The notes below the pieces were generated by a model, which was given only the letters and a program-made list of their open reading frames with translations, did not search any database and was not told the origin of the DNA. From an uncultured Christensenellaceae bacterium (GTDB lineage Bacteria; Bacillota; Clostridia; Christensenellales; UBA3700), in the NCBI GenBank assembly GCA_944383905.1, contig CALWRI010000017.1, positions 1 to 33,572 of the forward strand: 33,572 bases of DNA. Reading direction: 5' to 3'. Numbering within the stretch: the stretch's first letter is position 1; each line of letters starts with the position of its first letter. This document shows positions 11,756 to 18,592 of this stretch, piece by piece. Position numbers and translations under genes: made by a program.

Positions 11756-11784
11756 ATTGTATCATAGCAAACGGCAAATTGCAA
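11756..11784 (-). promoter_or_regulatory. Promoter of the pflB-pflA operon
   Basis: TTGCAA (11779-11784), 17-nt spacer, extended -10 TGATACAAT (hexamer 11756-11761). The predicted start near 11749 gives a leader of about 140 nt, with the riboswitch beginning about 16 nt into the RNA. Confidence 0.8.
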
Positions 11785-12262
11785 CATTTTGTGTATGTAA
11801 TTTTATGGAAAAACAATATATTGTGTTTCTGTTTGTTTCGCCACGCAATACGCGCGGTATTATTCTGTGCCGAGAAGCCGGGATTATGCCCTTTCGCCCT
11901 CTCGCGGAACAATCCCGTCTTTAAGTTTTGCGGATACGCGCGGCGCGCTTTGCTTTTATCCCCCGCCTGACGTCCGTTCCGAACGTGAGACAAACCCGCA
12001 CTCCCTCCCCGCAACAAGTCCGGTCTAAAAAGTCCTCTCGTTTGCTTGTAGGATTGGTAAACGCGCCAACCGCCGCATAGGAAACCATTTTTCCACGACA
12101 ACGTCTGCAAAATAACTCGCAAGCGGGCATACTTTTATGCGTATAATTATGCGAAAACGCGCCTGCGATCGTTTTTTACTCTTTTTTGCGCTTTTACTTT
12201 TTAATTTTTTACACCTTCGCATATCTCCGCTTTTATACGGCACGATAACTGACCGAAGCATC
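11785..12262. other. Gene-free stretch, function not recognised
   Basis: About 480 bases with no credible coding sequence on either strand: short frames lack ribosome binding sites and protein-like composition. It holds small inverted repeats, such as CGGGATT/AATCCCG (11879-11885 with 11911-11917) and AATAC-GCGCG-GTATT (11847-11861), and T-rich plus-strand runs at 12171-12210. I looked for 6S, tmRNA, RNase P, SRP and tRNA signatures and saw none. Confidence 0.5.
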
Positions 12263-12348
12263 GCTCTGACACAAAATGCCTTGTTTGTCAGACGCGTTTC
12301 CGACTTTATTAGCGCGGCGTATCCGCCTTACCGCATTTTTGTCAGAGC
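12263..12348. ncRNA. Long inverted repeat, candidate structured RNA
   Basis: GCTCTGACA plus AAAATGC (12263-12279, with one bulged C) pairs with 12333-12348 to give a 16-bp stem. It encloses 53 nt that include a GGCG-TATC-CGCC hairpin (12316-12327). On the plus strand it is followed directly by A7, a second hairpin with a 7-bp stem, and T8, that is, a standard small-RNA ending. A possible plus promoter is TTTACA (12208-12213), 17 nt, TTTTAT (12231-12236), which would give an RNA of about 140 nt. On the minus strand it starts right after the hup terminator. No known RNA family is recognised. It could also be a degenerate mobile inverted repeat. Confidence 0.45.
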
Positions 12349-12384
12349 AAAAAAATAGGAGAGCCGAAGCTCTCCGATTTTTTT
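12349..12384. terminator. Bidirectional terminator between hup and the inverted repeat
   Basis: A 7-bp stem GGAGAGC/GCTCTCC (12358-12364 with 12369-12375). The loop is UUCG on the minus strand and CGAA on the plus strand. T7 follows on the minus strand and T8 on the plus strand. It terminates hup and could also end a plus-strand RNA. Confidence 0.9.
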
Positions 12385-12396
12385 TGTTAAAAAATC

Positions 12397-12666
12397 TTAC
12401 AGGCTGTCCTTCAAGGTCTTTCCTGCCTTGAAAGAAACGGCTTTGCTTGCCGCAATCGTAATCTTTTCGCCGGTAGCGGGATTGACGCCCTGTCTTTCAG
12501 CTCTTTCTTTTACTTCGAACTTTCCGAATCCTGCGAGAGCGACTTCTTCGCCGTTTTTGAGAGCAGCGCTCACCGCTTCAACGACGCCGTCAACGCACTT
12601 GCCTGCAACTTCTTTGGTTACTCCGGCACTCTCTGCGACGGCAGCAATCAGTTCACTTTTATTCAT
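12397..12666 (-). CDS. hup: HU family DNA-binding protein
   Basis: 89 residues, the standard HU length. It starts MNKSELIAAVAE and contains the hallmark GFGKFEVKERAERQGVNP, with the DNA-inserting proline in the beta arm, then GEKITIAASKAVSFKAGK at the C-terminus. HU dimers bend and compact DNA without strong sequence preference. ATG 12666 follows GAGGAGGAAATTGT, a strong ribosome binding site. It sits 43 nt after the GNAT gene of the arginine operon with no terminator between. A weak hairpin (GGGCGC-AAAAAA-GCGTCC) precedes its ribosome binding site. Whether it has its own promoter inside the GNAT gene or is read through from the arginine operon cannot be settled here; an abundant protein such as HU would be expected to have its own. 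Confidence 0.96.
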   Translation of the reverse strand: MNKSELIAAVAESAGVTKEVAGKCVDGVVEAVSAALKNGEEVALAGFGKFEVKERAERQGVNPATGEKITIAASKAVSFKAGKTLKDSL

Positions 12667-12709
12667 ACAATTTCCTCCTCGGACGCTTTTTTGCGCCCAC
12701 TTGTTTTAT

Positions 12710-13399
12710 TTAAGCCTTGCGGCCTATTTCCGAAAAAAACAACGCGTCTCCGACAAGTCCGAACCCTTGCAAACCCTTTTGCAATGCGGCTTTTTGCTTG
12801 TCCGCTTCCGTTATTTCTATTTTATCATATATTTCGGGCTTTGAATAGTGAAAATTGTATTTTTTTAATAAATATACAAATTTATAGCCGAAAACAGGCT
12901 CGAATATACCCGACAACAAGAATTTCCTGCCGAAAAACGTGGCAATACTCGCCTTATTGAGGTAATGAACGACCCCGCAGAGGTTTATTCCTCGCTCGTC
13001 CGCGTATTCGACTGCCTTGGAAAGCATATATGAAGCAAGTCCGGCGCCGCGACGGTCCTCTCTTACCATAAGACCGCTCGCCTCGTATGCGAGTTTTACG
13101 TCCTCGCACCCTCCCGTACACTCTCTCACGATCTCCGCAAGCTGTCTTGCGTACTCCTCATCCTCGTCAACTGCGCAGGTCGCGACTATCTCGTCTCCCT
13201 CAACTGCACACAGAAAACAGCCGTTGTCGAGCACGTTTTTTAGCTCACCTTGCGTATAAGGATAAAAAAACTCTATCCTGTCGAGCGCGTTCCTGCAAGA
13301 ATCGAGAAAAGCAAAGACTTTGCCGTAATCGGAAAGATCCGCGCGGCAAAGCCTCAAACCTTTGTATTTTTCGTTTTGTATATCGCAGACGAAGCGCAT
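12710..13399 (-). CDS. GNAT-family N-acetyltransferase at the end of the arginine operon
   Basis: 229 residues. The acetyl-CoA-binding motif A is LMVREDRRGAGLASYML (about 110-126), where RRGAGLA fits R/QxxGxG/A. The motif B region is YLNKASIATFFGRKFLL (147-163). There is an N-terminal extension of about 60 residues with acidic patches, and about 50 residues follow the fold. Its ATG lies one base after the argF stop (TGAAATG), so it is almost certainly translated with argF as the last arginine operon gene. Substrate unknown. It lacks the amino-acid kinase domain of classical ArgA, and ArgJ in this operon already supplies N-acetylglutamate by transfer. It could prime N-acetylglutamate synthesis, or acetylate a protein or another amine. 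The first is an inference from position only. Confidence 0.85.
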   Translation of the reverse strand: MRFVCDIQNEKYKGLRLCRADLSDYGKVFAFLDSCRNALDRIEFFYPYTQGELKNVLDNGCFLCAVEGDEIVATCAVDEDEEYARQLAEIVRECTGGCEDVKLAYEASGLMVREDRRGAGLASYMLSKAVEYADERGINLCGVVHYLNKASIATFFGRKFLLSGIFEPVFGYKFVYLLKKYNFHYSKPEIYDKIEITEADKQKAALQKGLQGFGLVGDALFFSEIGRKA

Positions 13400-13400
13400 T

Positions 13401-14303
13401 TCAACCGAGAAGTTTTACGAGCACGGCTTTTTGCGCGTGCAATCTGTTTTCCGCTTCGTCGAAAATCTCGGGGTGAGACTCGAAGACCTCTTCGCTTATC
13501 TCCTCGCCCCTGTGCGCGGGCAGGCAATGCAATACCATTGCGTCGGGTTTGGCGACAGCCATGAGTCTGGAATCCACGCAATAACCCTTGAACGCCTTGG
13601 CTCTCTGCTCTCTCTCCTTTTCCTGCCCCATAGACGCCCAGACGTCGGTATATATGACGTCCGCGTCCTTTGCCGCCTCGTAAATATCGTCGGTGAGCTC
13701 GAACTTGTCGCCGTATTCCTTTGCGAAATCGAGCACCTGTTTGTCGGGAGCGTAATCTTTGGGGCAGCCGAGAGAGACTTTCATACCCATTTTGAGGCAG
13801 CCGACCGTGAGAGAATTCGCCATATTGTTGCCGTCGCCGACATAGCAGAATTTGAGGGTGTCGAACGCGCCCTTGTATTCTCTTATCGTCATGAGATCGG
13901 CAAGCACCTGACAGGGGTGCGCGAAGTCGGTAAGACCGTTTATTATGGGTATGGAGCCGTATTTCGCGAGGTCCTCGACCTCCTGTTGCGCAAACGTCCT
14001 GATCATGATGCCGTCAAGGTATCTCGAAAGCACGCGCGCGGTATCCTGCACGGGCTCTCCTCTTCCTATCTGAAGGTCGTTGGACGACAAAAAGAGCGCC
14101 TGTCCTCCCAACTGATACATACCCGTCTCGAAAGACACTCTCGTCCTCGTGGAAGCTTTCTGGAATATCATTCCGAGAGTTTTTCCCTCAAGGTGTTTGT
14201 GGGGGATATTGTGTTTCTGATTGAATTTGAGCTGATCCGCGAGGTTGAGGACGGAAAAAATCTCCTCTCTGCTCAGATCGAGCATTTTGAGCAAATGTTT
14301 CAT
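13401..14303 (-). CDS. argF: Ornithine carbamoyltransferase
   Basis: 300 residues. It makes citrulline from ornithine and carbamoyl phosphate. The carbamoyl phosphate loop STRTR is at 51-55, HPCQVLADL contributes to the same site, DVWASMGQE is the ornithine-binding SMG loop, and HCLPAHRGEE (from 259) carries the catalytic Cys. The length is slightly shorter than most anabolic enzymes (310-330), with no missing motif. ATG 14303 lies 8 nt after the argD stop. The GNAT gene follows one base after its stop. This is the anabolic type by context, since no arginine deiminase or carbamate kinase gene is nearby. Carbamoyl phosphate synthetase is not in the window. Confidence 0.97.
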   Translation of the reverse strand: MKHLLKMLDLSREEIFSVLNLADQLKFNQKHNIPHKHLEGKTLGMIFQKASTRTRVSFETGMYQLGGQALFLSSNDLQIGRGEPVQDTARVLSRYLDGIMIRTFAQQEVEDLAKYGSIPIINGLTDFAHPCQVLADLMTIREYKGAFDTLKFCYVGDGNNMANSLTVGCLKMGMKVSLGCPKDYAPDKQVLDFAKEYGDKFELTDDIYEAAKDADVIYTDVWASMGQEKEREQRAKAFKGYCVDSRLMAVAKPDAMVLHCLPAHRGEEISEEVFESHPEIFDEAENRLHAQKAVLVKLLG

Positions 14304-14311
14304 ATATCTCC

Positions 14312-15475
14312 TTATTCGGCGAGTATTTCAAGCAGCACGTCAAGCGCTTCGCCTAATTGTTTTTCGGTTATCGTAAGAGGGGGCAGAAGTCTTATTCTGT
14401 CCTTTGCGGAGAGCATGAGCACGCCGCGCTCGATGCCCTTTGCGATCACGTCTTTCGCGTTTTTGTCGGTGAGCTTTATGCCGACCATAAGTCCGAGTCC
14501 GCTCACTTCGGCAATACCTTTGGCTCCTTTGAGCTTTTCGCGGACGAACACTCCCTTTCTCTTTACGTCGTCGAGGAACGCGTCGTCAATGCGGCGAAGC
14601 ACCTCGAGCGCGCCCGCGCATACCACGGGGTTGCCTCCGAACGTGCTGCCGTGAGAGGAAAATCCCATAACGTTTTCCGCCTTTCCGTAAACGAGCACCG
14701 CGCCGACGGGAAGTCCGCCGCCCAGCCCCTTCGCGAGCGTCGTAATGTCGGGAACTATGCCGTAGCTCTCGCTTGCGAGAAGCGTGCCCGTCCTGCCTAT
14801 GCCAGTCTGCACTTCGTCCGCAATCAGCAGGATGTCGCGCTCGTCGCAGAATTTGCGCAAAGCTTTGACGTATTCCATATCCTGCGCTATGACGCCGCCT
14901 TCGCCCTGAACAAACTCTATCATCACTGCGCAGACGCTGTCGTCCGCTTCACGTTTCAGAGCCTCCATATCGCCGCTTTCGACGTATCTGAATCCCTGCG
15001 TGAACGGGAAGAAATAATTGTGAAACACGTCCTGTCCCGTCGCCGCGAGCGTGGTTATCGTCCTGCCATGGAAGGAATTTTTGAGGGTTATGACCGTATC
15101 CCTGCCCTTGCCGTATTTGTCGAACGAGTATTTGCGCGCCACTTTGATCGCGCCCTCGTTGGCTTCCGCACCGCTGTTGGCGAAAAACACCTTTGAAGCG
15201 CCCGTGCGGGTGCAGAGCTTTTCGGCGAGTTTAACGCACGGCTCGGTATAAAAGAGGTTGGACGTATGGTTGAGCGTGCGCGCCTGCGCCGCCACCGCGT
15301 CCGCCCACTGCCTGTCGCAGTATCCGAGGCTGTTTACCCCGATGCCGCTCGTCAGATCGGTATAGCGTTTGCCTTTTTCGTCAAAGCAATAACACCCCTC
15401 GCCCGCCACTATGAGCAGATCGAAGCGGTTGTAAGTGCCCATAACGTATTTTTTGTCGGTTGCCTTTACGTCCAT
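14312..15475 (-). CDS. argD: Acetylornithine aminotransferase
   Basis: 387 residues, a fold-type I PLP enzyme of aminotransferase class III. It converts N-acetylglutamate semialdehyde to N-acetylornithine with glutamate as donor. The PLP phosphate-binding SGAEANE is at 101-107, the cofactor Asp is in LLIADEVQTGIGRTG (215-229), and the PLP lysine Lys249 is in TTLAKGLGGGLPVG. The N-terminus, YNRFDLLIVAGEGCY, is a variant of the usual R-P-V-hydrophobic start. It has the length of bacterial ArgD. It lies 4 nt after argB and 8 nt before argF, so it is co-translated in the operon. A dual role in lysine synthesis, known for some ArgD proteins, cannot be excluded. Confidence 0.96.
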   Translation of the reverse strand: MDVKATDKKYVMGTYNRFDLLIVAGEGCYCFDEKGKRYTDLTSGIGVNSLGYCDRQWADAVAAQARTLNHTSNLFYTEPCVKLAEKLCTRTGASKVFFANSGAEANEGAIKVARKYSFDKYGKGRDTVITLKNSFHGRTITTLAATGQDVFHNYFFPFTQGFRYVESGDMEALKREADDSVCAVMIEFVQGEGGVIAQDMEYVKALRKFCDERDILLIADEVQTGIGRTGTLLASESYGIVPDITTLAKGLGGGLPVGAVLVYGKAENVMGFSSHGSTFGGNPVVCAGALEVLRRIDDAFLDDVKRKGVFVREKLKGAKGIAEVSGLGLMVGIKLTDKNAKDVIAKGIERGVLMLSAKDRIRLLPPLTITEKQLGEALDVLLEILAE

Positions 15476-15479
15476 AGTC

Positions 15480-16331
15480 TTATTTGAACAGCGTGCCCAC
15501 GCCTTCGCTTGTGAGCATATCGATCAGGATCGCATGAGGGATCCTGCCGTCTATTATTATGGATTGCTTTACGCCGCGTCTGACCGCCTCCACGCAACAA
15601 TCCACTTTGGGTATCATTCCGCCGCCGATGATCCCCTTCTTTTTGAGCGAGGGCACGTCGCTGACGTTGACTTCGCTTATAAGGGTGCTTTCGTCGTTCT
15701 TATCCATCAGAAGTCCTCTGATGTCGGTCATGAGTATCAGGTTTTCCGCTTTGAGAGCCGCCGCTATCCTTGCCGCCGCGGTATCCGCGTTGACGTTGTA
15801 GATGTTGCCTTCCGCGTCGGAAGAAACGCTTGCGACGACGGGAATATATCCGTTGTCGAGCGCGTCGAGCACGGGCTGTGCGTTGACGTCGGTGATCTCT
15901 CCGACAAAACCGAGATCGTGCTCTCCTTTGACCTTTTTGCAGACGAACATATTGCCGTCAATGCCGCAGAATCCGAGCGCCTTGCCGCCGTGACGGGTGA
16001 GCATACCGACCAGATTTTTGTTGATCTTGCCCGCAAGCACCATCTGCACTATCTCCGCGGTCTCCTCGTCGGTATAGCGCAATCCGCCGATAAACCTGCT
16101 CTCTTTGCCGACGCGCTTCAACATATCGCTGATCTCGGGGCCGCCGCCGTGTACGAGCACGACCTTCACCCCGATGAGAGACAACATCACGATGTCCCGC
16201 ATAACCGCGTTTTTGAGCTCCTCGTTGAGCATTGCGTTGCCGCCGTATTTGACGACGACGATCTTGTCGTAATATTTCTGTATATACGGCATCGCGTCGC
16301 TGAGTATCTGCGCTTTAGTCGAAATATCCAT
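15480..16331 (-). CDS. argB: Acetylglutamate kinase
   Basis: 283 residues from ATG 16331. An in-frame GTG at 16337 would add two residues, but the GAGG of GTGAGGTGAACATG is better placed for the ATG. It is an amino-acid kinase fold enzyme that phosphorylates N-acetylglutamate with ATP. The N-terminal phosphate-binding motif is VVVKYGGNAM (25-34) and the second glycine loop VHGGGPEI (60-67). GGMIPKVDCCVEAVRRGV towards the C-terminus is typical of the family. The N-terminal helix (MDISTKAQILSDAMPYI) resembles that of arginine-inhibited hexameric enzymes, so feedback inhibition by arginine is plausible but not proven. It lies between argJ and argD. Confidence 0.96.
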   Translation of the reverse strand: MDISTKAQILSDAMPYIQKYYDKIVVVKYGGNAMLNEELKNAVMRDIVMLSLIGVKVVLVHGGGPEISDMLKRVGKESRFIGGLRYTDEETAEIVQMVLAGKINKNLVGMLTRHGGKALGFCGIDGNMFVCKKVKGEHDLGFVGEITDVNAQPVLDALDNGYIPVVASVSSDAEGNIYNVNADTAAARIAAALKAENLILMTDIRGLLMDKNDESTLISEVNVSDVPSLKKKGIIGGGMIPKVDCCVEAVRRGVKQSIIIDGRIPHAILIDMLTSEGVGTLFK

Positions 16332-16338
16332 GTTCACC

Positions 16339-17556
16339 TCACGTCCTGTAATCCGCGTTTATCCTGACATAATCGTAAGTCAGATCGCAGCCCCATGCGA
16401 CTGCCTCCGCGGCTCCGTCATTGCACGAGACCTCGATCGTGATCTCGTCTTCGAGCAATATCTTCTTCGCCTCTTCCTCGCTGAACTCGACGCCGTTGCC
16501 GTTTCTGCAAACCGCTATCGAACCCTTCGCCGAAGTCAGGTCAACGTCAATCTTATCAATGTCAAACTGCGCGTCCGCATAGCCTATCGCGCAAAGGATC
16601 CTGCCCCAATTCGCGTCCGCGGCGAATATTGCCGCTTTGAGCAGGCTGCTGCATACGACGCTCTTTGCTATCGTCTTGGCGGTTGCCTTGTCTTTTGCGC
16701 CGCTGACCTTGCATTCCATGAGTCTGGTCGCGCCTTCGCCGTCCTTCGCGATCGCCCTCGAAACCTTTACCATAACGTATTTCAGCGCTTCACGGAAGGC
16801 GTCGTAATCCTCGCCCTTCGCAACGTCTATGCAAGCGTTGCCCGCCATGCCGTTGGCAATGATCGACACCATATCGTTGGTCGAAGTGTCGCCGTCGATG
16901 CTGACCATGTTGAGAGTGTCCTGTATCACGTCGTAAAGCGCGGTATGGAGCACGTCCGCGGATACGCTTGCGTCCGTGGTCAGGAAGCACAACAGAGTCG
17001 CCATGTTGGGATGTATCATTCCGCTGCCCTTCGCTATCGCCGCAAGACGGCACTGTTTTCCGCCAAGCGTGAATTCGCATGCAAATTCCTTTTTGACGGT
17101 ATCCGTGGTCATAATAGCTTCCGCGGCGTTTGACGAGCCGTCGTAAGACAGCGCGCCGACAAGCTGCGGCATCCCGTTTTCAATCGGCTCTATCGGCAAT
17201 ATCTGTCCGATAACGCCCGTGGACGCGACGATGACGTCGCTTGCCTTCACCCCCGTGAATTTCTCCGCAAGCTCACACATTTTCGCCGCTTTGAGTTCTC
17301 CGTCCGCGTTGCAGGTATTGGCGTTGCCGCTGTTGCATATCACCGCCTGCGCGCAGCCGTCGGAGATATTCTTTCTCGTGACCGCGATGGGCGCGCCTTT
17401 GACCTTGTTTGTCGTATAGACCGCCGCCGCCGTGCCTTTCACGTCGCTCACTATAAGCGCGAGATCGCGCTTTTCCTTGTTCTTTCTTATTCCGCAATGC
17501 ACGCCGCTCGCCCTGAAGCCTTTGGGCGCGCAAATTCCTCCGAGTACGTCCTTCAT
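16339..17556 (-). CDS. argJ: Glutamate N-acetyltransferase (ArgJ, probably bifunctional)
   Basis: 405 residues, family-typical. ArgJ moves the acetyl group from N-acetylornithine to glutamate, recycling it; bifunctional forms also use acetyl-CoA. The self-cleavage site is in GMIHPNMATLLCFLTTDA: cleavage between Ala186 and Thr187 makes Thr187 the catalytic N-terminal nucleophile of the beta chain. The oxyanion region ASTGVIGQILP (111-121) is intact, as is the C-terminal AEYRT-like end (INADYRT). No separate argA lies in the operon, which fits a bifunctional enzyme, though sequence alone does not separate mono- from bifunctional types. One base separates it from argC. Confidence 0.96.
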   Translation of the reverse strand: MKDVLGGICAPKGFRASGVHCGIRKNKEKRDLALIVSDVKGTAAAVYTTNKVKGAPIAVTRKNISDGCAQAVICNSGNANTCNADGELKAAKMCELAEKFTGVKASDVIVASTGVIGQILPIEPIENGMPQLVGALSYDGSSNAAEAIMTTDTVKKEFACEFTLGGKQCRLAAIAKGSGMIHPNMATLLCFLTTDASVSADVLHTALYDVIQDTLNMVSIDGDTSTNDMVSIIANGMAGNACIDVAKGEDYDAFREALKYVMVKVSRAIAKDGEGATRLMECKVSGAKDKATAKTIAKSVVCSSLLKAAIFAADANWGRILCAIGYADAQFDIDKIDVDLTSAKGSIAVCRNGNGVEFSEEEAKKILLEDEITIEVSCNDGAAEAVAWGCDLTYDYVRINADYRT

Positions 17557-17557
17557 C

Positions 17558-18592
17558 TTAAAACGCGGGCGGGACGAAATCCAGACCGCAATCCTCCTTA
17601 AGTCCGAACATTATGTTCATATTCTGTATTGCCTGACCTGCCGCGCCTTTGACCATATTGTCTATCGCGGACACTATCACCGCCCTGTCGGTATGCTCGT
17701 CCGCATGCACGGAAATATCGCAATAATTGCTCATTCTGACGTCGCGCAGATTTGCGACCTTGCCGAGCGGCAGTACGCGTACGAATTTCTCGCGCGCGTA
17801 AAATTTTTCGTAAAGCGCGTGTATCTCTTTCGCGCTTGCCTGCGCCGTCAGAGAAACGTATATCGTCGAGATTATTCCCCTGTTTACGGGCAGAAGATGC
17901 GGCACGAAAGTCACTCTGACCTGTTTGCCGGCGAGTTTTGACAAAGTCTGCTCGATCTCCGGCGTATGTCTGTGAGAAGCGACTTTATACGGCGAAAAAG
18001 CCTCGTTGCAGTTGGGATAATGAGTGTTGTCGGCAAGTCCTCTGCCCGCGCCCGTTACGCCCGATTTGCTGTCGATTACTATGCCGTTATCCGCAATTAT
18101 GCCGCTCTGAACGAGAGGAGCGAGCCCGAGCGCGATGCTCGTCGGATAGCAGCCGGGGTTGCCGATGATCGGCTGCCCGACGTACTGCGCGCGCATGAGT
18201 TCGGGAATAACGTACACGCTCTTTGCGTGCAGCTCCTTTTCCTCGTACGTCTTGCCGTACCACTTCGTGTATTCTTCTTCACTGTCCAGCCTGAAATCTG
18301 CGCCGAGATCGATGAGTTTTACTCCCGCCGCGACGCATTTCTTTGCGAGTTTTTCGCTGAGTCCGTGAGGCAGAGAGGCAAAGATCACGTCGCATTTTGC
18401 GACGAGCGCATCCTCGCTCTCGAGCGTATCGTCGCATATCCCGTAAAGATTGGGGTAAACCTCGCTTATGCTCTTTCCTTCGTAACTCACCGAGCTGACG
18501 CCCGTTATTTCGACTTCGGGGTGCGACTGAAGAAGTCTGACGAGCTCAACGCCCGCATAACCCGTCGCGCCCACAATACCGACCTTTATCAT
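17558..18592 (-). CDS. argC: N-acetyl-gamma-glutamyl-phosphate reductase
   Basis: 344 residues. It reduces N-acetylglutamyl phosphate to the semialdehyde with NADPH. The N-terminal nucleotide-binding loop is VGIVGATGYAGVELVR (4-19), the active-site Cys148 is in GNPGCYPTS, and a His is in SHRHTPEIE. The start at 18592 was preferred to an upstream in-frame codon at 18676 because the Rossmann fold begins there and the ATG overlaps the argH stop as ATGA, a sign of translational coupling; TTCTCC-complementary GGAGAAAGA lies just before. The length matches the 340-350 residue type-1 ArgC. Confidence 0.96.
   Translation of the reverse strand: MIKVGIVGATGYAGVELVRLLQSHPEVEITGVSSVSYEGKSISEVYPNLYGICDDTLESEDALVAKCDVIFASLPHGLSEKLAKKCVAAGVKLIDLGADFRLDSEEEYTKWYGKTYEEKELHAKSVYVIPELMRAQYVGQPIIGNPGCYPTSIALGLAPLVQSGIIADNGIVIDSKSGVTGAGRGLADNTHYPNCNEAFSPYKVASHRHTPEIEQTLSKLAGKQVRVTFVPHLLPVNRGIISTIYVSLTAQASAKEIHALYEKFYAREKFVRVLPLGKVANLRDVRMSNYCDISVHADEHTDRAVIVSAIDNMVKGAAGQAIQNMNIMFGLKEDCGLDFVPPAF

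Noticed and set aside
11754..12122. Minus-strand 122-codon frame upstream of pflB
   Set aside because: There is no ribosome binding site, it runs into the pflB promoter, and its translation is Arg-rich without domain character.
11879..12130. Possible 6S RNA or other housekeeping RNA on the minus strand
   Set aside because: A fragment resembling GCGGTTGG of 6S RNA was seen, but no long closing stem, central bubble or promoter could be built. It is left as unassigned.
12137..12358. Plus-strand 73-codon frame with a hydrophobic start
   Set aside because: There is no ribosome binding site, composition is unlike a membrane protein beyond one hydrophobic run, and it overlaps the inverted repeat and terminator.
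13362..14654. Long plus-strand open frame (430 codons) opposite argF and argD
   Set aside because: It is antisense to two well-conserved genes, its protein is rich in Arg/His/Val without domain structure, and it has no ribosome binding site or promoter. Long antisense frames arise here from the GC-rich third codon positions.
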